A DNA stretch of 11,061 nucleotides from Prevotellamassilia sp. (lineage in GTDB: Bacteria; Bacteroidota; Bacteroidia; Bacteroidales; Bacteroidaceae): positions 1-11,061 of the forward strand of contig JAHAWW010000141.1 of NCBI GenBank assembly GCA_018383375.1. The letters run 5' to 3'. Within the stretch, counting starts at the first letter, position 1, and the number at the start of each line of letters is the position of its first letter. A model generated the notes under the pieces. The model did not search any database, was not told the origin of the DNA, and saw nothing but the letters and a program-made list of their open reading frames with translations. Below, in pieces: positions 1 through 7,476 of this stretch. A program made the translations under genes and the position numbers.

Positions 1-2
1 GA

Positions 3-548
3 TTGCAGCCGCCGCCCCCCAATCTCCCTTTCTATTTCTATCACATTCCGGCGTTCAACGGCGCCTTCTTGCCAATGGTGGATTTCCTTAAAGCCGTGGA
101 CGGACGCATCCCCAATTTCGCCGGCATCAAATACACCTTCGAAAGCATCTATGAATACAACCAGTGTCGGCTCTACAAAAACGGCAAATATGATATGCTG
201 CACGGACAAGATGAGACCATCCTGCCCTCACTCGCCATGGGCGGCGCACAAGGTGGCATCGGAGGCACAACCAACTACAACGGCCGCTGCCTGACCGGCA
301 TCATCGACGCCTGGAAAAGCGGCGACCTCGACAAGGCCCGCGAACTGCAAAACTTCGCACAAGACGTCATCAACGTTATCTGCCACTACCGAGGCAACAT
401 CGTGGGCGGCAAACGCATCATGAAACTCATCGGTCTCGACCTCGGCAAAAACCGTACGCCGTTCCGCAATATGACCGACGAAGAAGAGGCTGCCATGAAA
501 GCCGAACTCGAAGCCATCGACTTCTTCAATAAATGCAACGTCTTCTGA
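3..548 (+). CDS. nanA: N-acetylneuraminate lyase, 5'-truncated by the window edge
   Basis: Cytosolic class I aldolase that cleaves N-acetylneuraminate to N-acetylmannosamine and pyruvate. About 181 C-terminal residues are visible. Counting from the codon at base 3, the YHIP motif carries the catalytic tyrosine (Y13, equivalent to E. coli Y137 in YNIP). GIKYT carries the Schiff-base lysine (K43, equivalent to K165), and GQDETIL and GGIGGTTN match the conserved C-terminal segments. The N-terminal half, with the substrate-binding GSTGE-type loop, lies outside the window. The TTG at base 3 is not a real start. The first codons read LQPPPP in this frame, while the frame beginning at base 2 reads IAAAAP, which fits the family better, so an extra C in the C6 run at 15-20 may have shifted the frame. 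The gene leads into the AGE epimerase after 22 bases, as in known nan operons. The identity is secure; whether the gene is intact is uncertain. Confidence 0.9.
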   Translation: MQPPPPNLPFYFYHIPAFNGAFLPMVDFLKAVDGRIPNFAGIKYTFESIYEYNQCRLYKNGKYDMLHGQDETILPSLAMGGAQGGIGGTTNYNGRCLTGIIDAWKSGDLDKARELQNFAQDVINVICHYRGNIVGGKRIMKLIGLDLGKNRTPFRNMTDEEEAAMKAELEAIDFFNKCNVF

Positions 549-570
549 AACCGAGGGGTAAACAACCGAT

Positions 571-1737
571 ATGACTACGCAAAACTATCTCAACTATTGG
601 GCCGACCTTTACAAGACCGACCTGACAGAAGACATTATGCCCTTCTGGCTCAAAAATGGTCTCGACCGCGTCAACGGCGGCGTCTACACATGCCTCGACC
701 GCAACGGCAGCCTGATGGATACCACAAAGTCGGTCTGGTTTCAAGGCCGCTTTGCCTTCATCTGTGCCTACGCCTACAACACCGTAGCGCAACGTCCCGA
801 ATGGCTCGAAGCCGCACGCCTCACCCTTGATTTCATCGAACGCCATTGCTTCGATGCTGACGGACGCATGTATTTCGAAGTGATGGCCGACGGCACACCA
901 TTGCGCAAACGCCGCTACATCTTCAGCGAAAGCTTTGCCGCCATCGCCATGGCCGAATACGCCAGAGCCACAGGCGACAAAAGCTATGCTGAGAAAGCAT
1001 TAGCCTTGTTCAAGTCTATGCGCCGTTTCCTCAACACGCCGGGACTGCTCGAGCCGAAATATCTCCCCACACTACAAGCCCAAGGCCACTCCATCACCAT
1101 GATAATGATTAACGTGGCCTCACGCATCAAGATGGTGGCCGAAGACGCTGAGCTCGACACGCAAATCACGGAGTCGGTAGCTGCCATAGAGCAATACTTC
1201 ATTCACCCCGAGTTCAAAGCCCTGCTCGAGATGGTGGGACCGCAAGGCGAATTTATCGACACTTGCAACGGCCGCGTCATCAATCCTGGGCACTGCATTG
1301 AGACCTCTTGGTTCCTGCTTGATGTGGCCGAGGCACGACACGACAATCACCTGCGACAATTGGCGTTGCAAATTCTTGACTGGTCGTGGGATTGGGGCTG
1401 GGACAAAGAGTTCGGCGGCATCATCAACTTCCGCGACTGCCGCAACCTGCCGAGTCAGGACTACTCCCAAGACATGAAGTTCTGGTGGCCGCAAACCGAG
1501 GCCATTATAGCCAATCTCTATGCCTATAAGTTGACGGGCGACGAGAAGTATCTCCAGCGCCACCGCCAGATAAGCGAATGGACCTATGCCCATTTCCCCG
1601 ATCGCCAATACGGGGAATGGTTCGGCTATCTGCATCGCGACGGTTCGGTGGCTCAACCTGCCAAAGGCAATATCTTTAAGGGACCGTTCCACATCCCTCG
1701 CATGATGATTAAATGTATTGAACTCTGCAAAGACTGA
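571..1737 (+). CDS. nanE: N-acylglucosamine 2-epimerase (AGE family), ManNAc to GlcNAc
   Basis: A 388-residue cytosolic epimerase of the AGE (renin-binding-protein-like) (alpha/alpha)6-barrel family, close to the usual family length of about 390. It interconverts N-acetylmannosamine and N-acetylglucosamine, so it takes the ManNAc released by NanA towards amino-sugar catabolism. Two family histidines are in place: H241 in the NPGHCIETSW motif and H374 in the KGPFHIPR motif near the C terminus. They match the catalytic pair known at about H239 and H372 of the cyanobacterial enzyme. The tryptophan-rich inner helices (WFQGRF near 56-61, WSWDWGWDKEFGG near 272-284, KFWWPQTEAI near 303-312) are typical. 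It is not related to the TIM-barrel NanE of E. coli; Bacteroidetes use this AGE-type protein in the same step. It starts 22 bases after nanA and is followed 20 bases later by the transporter, so one transcript is likely. Confidence 0.93.
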   Translation: MTTQNYLNYWADLYKTDLTEDIMPFWLKNGLDRVNGGVYTCLDRNGSLMDTTKSVWFQGRFAFICAYAYNTVAQRPEWLEAARLTLDFIERHCFDADGRMYFEVMADGTPLRKRRYIFSESFAAIAMAEYARATGDKSYAEKALALFKSMRRFLNTPGLLEPKYLPTLQAQGHSITMIMINVASRIKMVAEDAELDTQITESVAAIEQYFIHPEFKALLEMVGPQGEFIDTCNGRVINPGHCIETSWFLLDVAEARHDNHLRQLALQILDWSWDWGWDKEFGGIINFRDCRNLPSQDYSQDMKFWWPQTEAIIANLYAYKLTGDEKYLQRHRQISEWTYAHFPDRQYGEWFGYLHRDGSVAQPAKGNIFKGPFHIPRMMIKCIELCKD

Positions 1738-1757
1738 CCACTCAAGCCATTCCAACC

Positions 1758-2984
1758 ATGAAAAACAAATCATTCTATCCTTGGGTAGTTGTGGCTCTGC
1801 TATGGGGCGTAGCCTTGCTCAACTATATGGACCGCCAGATGCTTAGCACGATGCGCGACGCCATGCAGATGGACATCACAGAGTTGCAAGAAGGCAAATA
1901 TTTCGGCTATTTAATGGCCATTTTCTTATGGATATACGGTCTGATGAGCCCGATTTCGGGTTTCATCGCCGACCGTCTCAACCGCAAATGGCTCATCGTG
2001 GGTAGCCTCTTTGTCTGGTCGTCGGTGACATACTTGATGGGCGTGGCCACAACTTTCACACAAGTCTTTTGGCTGCGTGCACTCATGGGCGTGAGTGAGG
2101 CACTCTATTTGCCGGCCGGTTTAGCACTCATCGCCGACTATCACGAGGGGCGCTCTCGCTCTTTGGCCGTCGGCTTGCACATGACCGGCCTCTACACGGG
2201 CCAAGCCATAGGCGGTTTTGGTGCCACCGTGGCAGCCGCCTCTTCGTGGCACACCACCTTCCATTGGTTTGGCATTATCGGCATCGCTTATGCGGTCGTG
2301 CTGATGATATTCCTCCGCGACATTCGCCGCAGTCCTGAGCTCCTTAAGTCTAATCCGACCGACACGCCGCGCCAAGGCAATGTCTTCAAGGCCTTAGTGA
2401 AGAACGGCGCCTTTTGGGTCATTCTGCTCTATTTCGCCGCCTCGAGTCTGCCGGGTTGGGCCACGAAAAACTGGCTCCCCACCCTGTTTGCCAGCAACCT
2501 TGATATGGGTATGGACAAAGCCGGTCCGTTGGCCACAATCACCATTGCCGTGTCTTCGTTCCTCGGCGTACTAATTGGTGGAACGCTCTCCGACCGTTGG
2601 GTGCGCCGCAATCTGCGTGGCCGCGTCTATACGAGTGCCATCGGTCTGGGACTCACCATTCCCTCGCTCTATTTGCTGGGCTTCGGCCATACGGTTGTGG
2701 CCTTAGCCGGTGCGGGAATGATTTTCGGCATAGGCTTCGGTATGTTCGACACCAACAACATGCCCATTCTTTGCCAGTTCGTGTCGGCCCGCCACCGCGC
2801 CACAGCCTATGGTGTCATGAATATGGTGGGCGTTTTCGCCGGTGCGGCCATCACCAACGTGCTGGGCTCTTGGAGCGACAATAACAACTTGGGACTCGGT
2901 TTTGCCATGCTCTCGGTGGTAATCGCCTTGGTAGTCGTGGCGCAATTGGTCTTCCTGAGACCAAAAACCGACAATATGGTCTGA
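1758..2984 (+). CDS. nanT: MFS transporter, probable inner-membrane sialic acid importer
   Basis: A 408-residue major facilitator protein with about 12 hydrophobic helices. The first helix ends in LLNYMDRQMLS, a pattern typical of the anion:cation symporter branch (sugar-acid and sialate carriers). The loop between helices 2 and 3 carries motif A as ADRLNRK (about residues 74-80), and the matching loop of the second half reads SDRWVRR. The position between nanE and the NanQ-type gene, 20 bases after nanE, argues that the substrate is N-acetylneuraminate carried across the inner membrane with protons. In Tannerella and Bacteroides an MFS NanT fills this role behind the outer-membrane NanOU pair, which is not in this window. 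Substrate specificity is inferred from context; the MFS assignment itself is secure. Confidence 0.87.
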   Translation: MKNKSFYPWVVVALLWGVALLNYMDRQMLSTMRDAMQMDITELQEGKYFGYLMAIFLWIYGLMSPISGFIADRLNRKWLIVGSLFVWSSVTYLMGVATTFTQVFWLRALMGVSEALYLPAGLALIADYHEGRSRSLAVGLHMTGLYTGQAIGGFGATVAAASSWHTTFHWFGIIGIAYAVVLMIFLRDIRRSPELLKSNPTDTPRQGNVFKALVKNGAFWVILLYFAASSLPGWATKNWLPTLFASNLDMGMDKAGPLATITIAVSSFLGVLIGGTLSDRWVRRNLRGRVYTSAIGLGLTIPSLYLLGFGHTVVALAGAGMIFGIGFGMFDTNNMPILCQFVSARHRATAYGVMNMVGVFAGAAITNVLGSWSDNNNLGLGFAMLSVVIALVVVAQLVFLRPKTDNMV

Positions 2985-3031
2985 GCATAATGGGACGACC
3001 CGCCTAATTTTTTCCAAAACATAATCTCCCT

Positions 3032-3481
3032 ATGATACTTACCACACTGACAGACTGCGAGCGCTACGAAAGCCTTCATCCGCTTTTCAAGACACTCTTT
3101 GACTATCTCAAAAGTCACGACCTGCAGCAGATGCCTCTGGGACGCATTGACATCCTTGGCGACGACTTGTTTATCAATAATTCAGAGCCTGAATGCATAA
3201 AGGCCGAAGACCAAGTGCTGGAAGTGCATCGCCGCTACATAGATGTGCACCTTCTGCTGACTGGTGAGGAGACTGTGGGATGGCTACCCTTGGCCGACTG
3301 CAAGGCTGAACATAAGCCTTACGACGCCGATAGCGACTACGGTCTATATGCCGACCGGCCGTCCACCTATTTCACGCTTAGGCCGGGCATGATGCTGCTG
3401 GTTTGGCCTGAAGACCCGCACGCGCCGATTATCGGCCAAGGCAAAATTCGCAAGGCCATCGCCAAAGTCAAAGTATCGTAA
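3032..3481 (+). CDS. nanQ: YhcH/YjgK/YiaL family protein, probable N-acetylneuraminate anomerase
   Basis: A 149-residue cupin-like protein of the DUF386 (YhcH/YjgK/YiaL) family, of normal length. The metal-site signature is visible as E64-x-H66-x-x-Y69-x-D71-x-H73, with the second-site histidine H130 in WPEDPHAP. E. coli YhcH (NanQ) is reported to speed conversion of cyclic Neu5Ac to the open form used by the lyase, and the same cytosolic role fits here at the end of the nan operon. It begins 47 bases after the transporter, in an AT-rich gap with no hairpin, so it probably shares the transcript. The strong terminator at 3531-3585 follows 49 bases after its stop. Older annotations call such proteins a beta-galactosidase subunit beta, which does not fit the context. 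Confidence 0.88.
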   Translation: MILTTLTDCERYESLHPLFKTLFDYLKSHDLQQMPLGRIDILGDDLFINNSEPECIKAEDQVLEVHRRYIDVHLLLTGEETVGWLPLADCKAEHKPYDADSDYGLYADRPSTYFTLRPGMMLLVWPEDPHAPIIGQGKIRKAIAKVKVS

Positions 3482-3530
3482 ACCAGCGGCCACCGTTTCG
3501 CGCCTCGACAGCCTTGCGGTTGGTTATTAC

Positions 3531-3585
3531 AAAAAGCCATCCCCGTCTTCCGGCACTTATGCCGCTCGTACGGGGATGGCTTTTT
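3531..3585. terminator. Bidirectional intrinsic terminator between convergent operons
   Basis: A perfect 16-bp inverted repeat: AAAAAGCCATCCCCGT at 3531-3546 pairs with 3570-3585. The 23-nt loop contains a smaller CGGC/GCCG hairpin (3551-3554 with 3561-3564). The stem ends in A5 on one side and T5 on the other, so it can stop transcription of the nan operon on the + strand and of the MATE gene, which ends at 3617, on the - strand. Confidence 0.93.
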
Positions 3586-3616
3586 CTGGTTGCATATAAG
3601 CCTATCGGGACGTCAA

Positions 3617-4951
3617 CTAATGAGAATGAGCAGCCAAAATCTTACGGCAATAGATAAAGAAAAGCAGGGCGGCCGTGTAGAGACCACAAGAGAAGGCCAA
3701 GAATATCCCCACCTCGCCCCAGCCACAAACAAAGCCGAACACATAACCCATAGGAATGTTGACAATGATATAACTGATAAAGGCCACGCGCATCATCGTC
3801 ACCACCTGCTTCATTGCACGCAAGACGTTGGCCAGGCAAATCTGCATGGCATCGGCGAATTGATAGACCATCAAAGGGGCAATGAGCGTCATACATACGC
3901 CAGCCACCTCGGCATCGGTGGTGAATAGCGCAATAAGCGGCTGGGCAAACACCAACATTAGCATCGAAGAAATCACCGCCATGATACCGAGCAAGTGAAC
4001 GCCGGCGCGTGTGGCCAGTCTCACTTGTGCCCAATCATTGGTGCCGACAAAGGTGGCCACCCTTATACTCACTCCGGCTCCAAAACTATAATAGAACAAG
4101 AAGCCCAAAGTGCCGACGGTCACCATCACTTGATAGCCGGCAAGACTCGCGGCTCCCAGCCATCCGGCCATAATGGCGCTACAGGTGAAAGACCCCGACT
4201 CCATGCCCATCTGCATAGCCACCGGGAGCGAAAGCTTATTGACGTCGGCCACCGCCTTGCGTGAGAGCCGTGCAGCCTTCCAGCCCAGCCGATAAGGGGC
4301 ATAGCGTCGACGACGTGCCACCACGACCAGCAGAGCCACGGCCATATAAATGCGTGAAAGCAGCGTGGCCAGTCCGGCGCCGTCGAGGCCCATCTCGGGA
4401 AAGACGCCGACGCCGTAAATCAGCAGAGCGTTGCCCACGACATTAATGACATTACCCGTGAGCAATATCCACATTCCCGTGGCGGTGTCGGTGGTGCCGT
4501 CGGTGAATTGTCGCGTGACGTTGAAGAGCATGACAAAAGGCACCGAGACAAGGATATACAAATAATAATGGCGCACGAGCGAAAGTATTTCTACGGGCTG
4601 GCCCATGCGGTCTGTGAAGAAAAACAGTGTGCCCATCACTGCCGTGAGTAGCAATCCCCAGAGTGTATTGGCGATTAAGGCTTGCTTGAAGATGCCGCCG
4701 GCCTCGGCCAGGTCTTTACGTCCGAACGCTGCGCCAATGAGCGGTGTGAGGCCGCAGCTATAGCCAATCAACAAAAAGTTGACGAGCATAAACAGGTTGT
4801 TGACAAACGAAGCGGCAGCGAGCGCGTCGGTGGCATATCGCCCCACCATCATCGTGTCGGCAAATCCCATCACGATGACGCCTATCTGCCCGATGGCAAT
4901 GGGCAGTCCCAAGCGCAGAGTGGCCCAATAGTGTGGGCGTAGTTGGTGCAT
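3617..4951 (-). CDS. MATE family multidrug/cation antiporter, NorM type
   Basis: An inner-membrane exporter with about 12 transmembrane helices in two homologous halves, 444 residues from the ATG at 4951. It would use a Na+ or H+ gradient to expel cationic or other xenobiotic compounds; the substrate cannot be read from sequence. The three acidic residues known to matter in Vibrio NorM (D36, E255, D371) appear as D32 in MGFADTMMVG, E251 in MQMGMESGSF and D367 in FADAMQICL, each offset by exactly four. This supports both the NorM class and the chosen start. An upstream in-frame ATG at 5017 would add a 22-residue extension lying across a hairpin and with no family resemblance, so I prefer 4951. 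It is the last gene of the leftward run beginning with rsmI. It ends at the convergent terminator shared with the nan operon. Confidence 0.92.
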   Translation of the reverse strand: MHQLRPHYWATLRLGLPIAIGQIGVIVMGFADTMMVGRYATDALAAASFVNNLFMLVNFLLIGYSCGLTPLIGAAFGRKDLAEAGGIFKQALIANTLWGLLLTAVMGTLFFFTDRMGQPVEILSLVRHYYLYILVSVPFVMLFNVTRQFTDGTTDTATGMWILLTGNVINVVGNALLIYGVGVFPEMGLDGAGLATLLSRIYMAVALLVVVARRRRYAPYRLGWKAARLSRKAVADVNKLSLPVAMQMGMESGSFTCSAIMAGWLGAASLAGYQVMVTVGTLGFLFYYSFGAGVSIRVATFVGTNDWAQVRLATRAGVHLLGIMAVISSMLMLVFAQPLIALFTTDAEVAGVCMTLIAPLMVYQFADAMQICLANVLRAMKQVVTMMRVAFISYIIVNIPMGYVFGFVCGWGEVGIFLAFSCGLYTAALLFFIYCRKILAAHSH

Positions 4952-4973
4952 TGGTGCTATCTGTATCTGAGGC

Positions 4974-5009
4974 AAAAAGAAGCCGCATAGCCCTAAGCTC
5001 AAGCTATGC
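4974..5009 (-). terminator. Weak terminator-like hairpin upstream of the MATE gene
   Basis: Read on the - strand, GCATAGC (5009-5003) pairs with GCTATGC (4991-4985) around an 11-nt loop. A T5 run follows six bases later (4978-4974). It lies between the stop of the glycine-zipper lipoprotein gene (5051) and the preferred MATE start (4951). It may weaken read-through into the MATE gene, but the gap before the T run makes it a poor intrinsic terminator. No TAnnTTTG box is visible between it and the MATE start. Confidence 0.3.
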
Positions 5010-5050
5010 GACCACAATGTTTGAAAGTTTTTTCACGATGTGGTTTCGGC

Positions 5051-5695
5051 TCAATGGCCGGTGCGCAGGCGGAAGGTTTTGGCCGTCACTTTTTTCTTTT
5101 TCTCACCAAAAGCCACGTTGAAGACCACCTGGTCTTCTTTCCACTTGGCCGGTGCAATGACTTCAACTTTATAGCGGAAGCCTTGTCCGGAGGGCAGTTC
5201 GCTGAAGATGGCCGTGGGCGAGATGATGACTTTTTTGCTGGTGCAAGTCACGTTGGGCGCGATGTTATAGAGTGTGCGGTCGCCGCGGTTGTAAATGTCC
5301 ATCACGATGGTGGCGTGCTCGTGGCAGTCGAGTCTTTGGTTGCCGTTGGCGTCTTGAAAGTGCAGGTTGGTCACTTCGAGATAATCCCATGCCGTATTTG
5401 CCGGGGCGTAACTTTCGATTGGTGGCCTTTGGCTGTATGACATTTCGTCGTAGGCATAGTCGTTGGTTGATTTCCGTTCAGAACGGTCGGCCGTGGCTGC
5501 AGCTCCGATGACACCACCGGCCACCATGCCAACGGCAGTGCCAATTTCATGTCCGCGCCATCCTCCTGCGATGCCTCCGATGCTCGACCCCAGCATACCG
5601 CCGAGGTAAGAGCCGGTTACGGTACCGCCATATTGTTGATACGAGCAACTGCCCAACAACAAGACCGTCAGGGCAAGAACGATGGTCTTTTTCAT
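5051..5695 (-). CDS. Glycine-zipper lipoprotein with a C-terminal beta-rich domain
   Basis: A 214-residue lipoprotein of unknown function. Residues 1-17 are a lipoprotein signal peptide ending in the lipobox LGSC, with C17 as the lipidated cysteine. Residues 23-68 are a glycine zipper with repeated GxxxG spacing (for example G24, G28, G32, G36, G40, G44), like Rickettsia 17-kDa antigen/SlyB-type segments that insert in or lie along the outer membrane. A tyrosine- and proline-rich linker (about 76-100) leads to a beta-rich domain. At 115-126 it holds a 12-residue loop, DANGNQRLDCHE, with acidic or amide groups at positions 1, 3, 5, 9 and 12, resembling an EF-hand or dockerin calcium loop. The remainder reads like an Ig/CARDB-type fold. 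The start lies 7 bases after the upstream coiled-coil lipoprotein gene, so the two are surely co-transcribed and may act together at the outer membrane. Calcium binding is inference. Confidence 0.85.
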   Translation of the reverse strand: MKKTIVLALTVLLLGSCSYQQYGGTVTGSYLGGMLGSSIGGIAGGWRGHEIGTAVGMVAGGVIGAAATADRSERKSTNDYAYDEMSYSQRPPIESYAPANTAWDYLEVTNLHFQDANGNQRLDCHEHATIVMDIYNRGDRTLYNIAPNVTCTSKKVIISPTAIFSELPSGQGFRYKVEVIAPAKWKEDQVVFNVAFGEKKKKVTAKTFRLRTGH

Positions 5696-5702
5696 AATGG
5701 GT

Positions 5703-6569
5703 TTATTTTACTTGAATGACGAGATAGCGGCTGACGCTCCAGAAGGTATCGGGGTCGGTGATGCGCAAGACATACATATCCTGTGCGTCTTTTTCAAGTG
5801 AGTATGAACTGGCCGGGTGACTGGTGAGAAGCTCTGCTTTTTTTGAATAGAGTGGAATTTTCTTGGTCACACGGATGTCCAATTGAGTGAAATAATCCTT
5901 ATTGAAATTGGATGAGCGCAAGACGTCTCCATTTTGCAGGATGTTTTGGTCGCGCAGTTCTTTTTTGGTGCCGAAGACATACCAAGCGGTGTGAATTTTT
6001 TGGTCTTGTGCCTCGACGGTGCGTGCTTTTTCTTGATTTTGGTGTGTGAGGTCCTCTACGTTGTTGTTGAGTTGGTCGATTTGCTCGTCTTGTGCTGCGA
6101 TTTTGATATCCTTTTCGGCAAGTTGTTGGCGCAGGTTTTCGATTTCTGCAGCCTTGTTTTCGAGTTGATGGTTAAACTCTTCGACCATGGCCTCATAGGC
6201 AGCTTTAGCCTCTTTGTTAGTCTTGCTGGCGTTGCGCAGTTGTTGTTGCAGTTCGGCTATAAGCTTTTTATTGGTGCGCATGGCATTCTGAATGAACCTC
6301 ATATTTTCGAGGATGACCTGCTGGTCAGAGCCTTCGTTCTGCTCCAAGGTGACGCGTCCTTCGGCCTCATTGATTTGTCTGAAGCCTTCGCGTATTTGCT
6401 GGATGGTTGCGGCGAGATCTTTCGACTCTGTATTGCTCTGTTGAATCACGCGCTGCAGAGAGTCAATCTTATGCTGGGATGGGTCTTCAGCGTTTTCTTT
6501 TTCTCTTTTTGTTTGGCAACCGCCAAGCACGAGTGCTGCGGCTATGGCTACGATAGTTATTTTTTTCAT
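5703..6569 (-). CDS. Coiled-coil lipoprotein, resembling Bacteroidales Cbp1-type collagen-binding adhesins
   Basis: A 288-residue lipoprotein. A signal peptide ends in the lipobox LGGC with C18 as the modified cysteine. Residues of about 33-190 are rich in E, Q, K, N and heptad-spaced leucines and isoleucines and should form a long coiled coil. The C-terminal 95 residues (from about TAWYVFGTKKEL) form a compact domain ending in YLVIQVK. The segment QIREGFRQINEAEGRVT near the start of the coil and the AWYVFGTK junction recall, from memory, the Bacteroidales family named after Bacteroides fragilis Cbp1, a collagen-binding surface glycoprotein. I cannot confirm this by search, and ligand binding is not shown by the sequence. 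The gene starts 45 bases after rsmI and ends 7 bases before the glycine-zipper lipoprotein gene, placing it inside the leftward operon. Confidence 0.82.
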   Translation of the reverse strand: MKKITIVAIAAALVLGGCQTKREKENAEDPSQHKIDSLQRVIQQSNTESKDLAATIQQIREGFRQINEAEGRVTLEQNEGSDQQVILENMRFIQNAMRTNKKLIAELQQQLRNASKTNKEAKAAYEAMVEEFNHQLENKAAEIENLRQQLAEKDIKIAAQDEQIDQLNNNVEDLTHQNQEKARTVEAQDQKIHTAWYVFGTKKELRDQNILQNGDVLRSSNFNKDYFTQLDIRVTKKIPLYSKKAELLTSHPASSYSLEKDAQDMYVLRITDPDTFWSVSRYLVIQVK

Positions 6570-6614
6570 GGTGAAATATGAATAGGAAGACGAGTGAGGT
6601 TGTCGGGTGATGGT

Positions 6615-7340
6615 TCAAGCGTTGTCTTCTCGCTCTTGTCGGCGCTGTTTGCGCGCGGCTTGTTTGGGCGTGTCGGCTCCTTCGACGACAATGACGAACT
6701 CGCCTCTTGGGGCATTGTCGGTGAAGTGTGCCACGGCTTCGGCCATAGTACCGTTGACGCCTTGCTCGTGGAGTTTGGAGATTTCGCGGCGCACCGAGAT
6801 ATGTCGGTCGGGGCCGAAGGTGTCGACAAATTGGGTGAGTGTTTTGAGCAGGCGGTGGGGCGACTCATAGAATATCATGGTGCGCGTTTCGCCTTTGAGC
6901 TCTTCGAGTCGTGTGGCGCGTCCTTTTTTCTGAGGCAGGAAGCCTTCGAAGGTGAAGCGTTCGCAGGGTATGCCCGAGGCGGCTATGGCCGGCACGAAGG
7001 CGGTGGCGCCCGGCAGGCACTGCACCTCTACGCCTCTGGCCACGCAGGCACGAACGAGCATAAAGCCTGGGTCGGAAATGCAGGGTGTGCCGGCATCGGT
7101 GACCAGCGCCATCACTTCTCCGGCAGCCATACGGGCGGCAAAAGCCTCAGCCGTTTGGTGCTCATTGAATTTGTGGTGAGCGCAGAGTTTGTTTTTGATG
7201 TCATAGTGTGCCAGCAAGAGTCCCGAAGTCCGCGTGTCTTCGGCCAAAATCAAGTCGGCTTCTTTGAGCACCTTGAGGGCGCGCAGGGTGATGTCGTCAA
7301 GATTTCCTACGGGAGTGGGCACCAAATAAAGCATTCCCAT
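6615..7340 (-). CDS. rsmI: 16S rRNA (cytidine(1402)-2'-O)-methyltransferase
   Basis: A SAM-dependent methyltransferase of the tetrapyrrole-methylase fold that 2'-O-methylates C1402 in the decoding centre of 16S rRNA. From the ATG at 7340 it is 241 residues. It shows the N-terminal signature YLVPTPVGNLDD (5-16), AEDTR (33-37), DAGTPCISDPGF and FYESPHR, all diagnostic of RsmI. It is shorter than the E. coli protein (about 286) because the C-terminal extension is replaced by a short basic tail (RKQRRQERE), as expected for Bacteroidetes forms. A longer in-frame start at 7379 is unlikely because the added residues (MFVLPLIIPYFCT) are encoded by the promoter itself. An ATG two codons later, at 7334, is also possible. 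It is the first gene of the leftward operon. Confidence 0.93.
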   Translation of the reverse strand: MGMLYLVPTPVGNLDDITLRALKVLKEADLILAEDTRTSGLLLAHYDIKNKLCAHHKFNEHQTAEAFAARMAAGEVMALVTDAGTPCISDPGFMLVRACVARGVEVQCLPGATAFVPAIAASGIPCERFTFEGFLPQKKGRATRLEELKGETRTMIFYESPHRLLKTLTQFVDTFGPDRHISVRREISKLHEQGVNGTMAEAVAHFTDNAPRGEFVIVVEGADTPKQAARKQRRQEREDNA

Positions 7341-7344
7341 AGTG

Positions 7345-7376
7345 CAAAAATATGGAATTATAAGTGGCAATACAAA
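7345..7376 (-). promoter_or_regulatory. Bacteroidetes-type promoter of the rsmI operon
   Basis: On the - strand, TTTG (7376-7373) is followed after 20 bases by TATTTTTG (7352-7345), an exact match to the -33/-7 pair TTTG and TAnnTTTG with usual spacing. The -7 box ends only four bases before the rsmI ATG at 7340. Transcription would therefore begin at or next to the start codon, giving a leaderless or nearly leaderless mRNA. Confidence 0.75.
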
Positions 7377-7413
7377 CAAAACGGGTGTTTTTATTGACTT
7401 GTGTGGTGCAATA

Positions 7414-7445
7414 TTTTGCTCTTTTCACATGATGGGCTACCTTTG
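7414..7445 (+). promoter_or_regulatory. Bacteroidetes-type promoter of the AI-2E family permease
   Basis: TTTTG at 7414-7418 is followed after 19 bases by TACCTTTG at 7438-7445, an exact TAnnTTTG match. Initiation a few bases downstream (about 7449-7452) lies after the possible ATG starts at 7342, 7429 and 7432, which is why the TTG at 7477 is preferred as the permease start. It is divergent from, and does not overlap, the rsmI promoter. Confidence 0.7.
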
Positions 7446-7476
7446 CCTTGTTTTGTCAGCAACTCTTTCACAAAAA

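Noticed and set aside
4952..5017. Extended N terminus of the MATE exporter from ATG 5017
   Set aside because: The 22 added residues lie across a hairpin. The family acidic residues keep a constant offset from NorM with the start at 4951, and the extension resembles nothing in the family.
5934..6581. A 215-codon hydrophobic open frame on the + strand
   Set aside because: It is antisense to the coiled-coil lipoprotein gene. Complementing E/Q/K-rich codons gives F/L/V-rich text that mimics a membrane protein.
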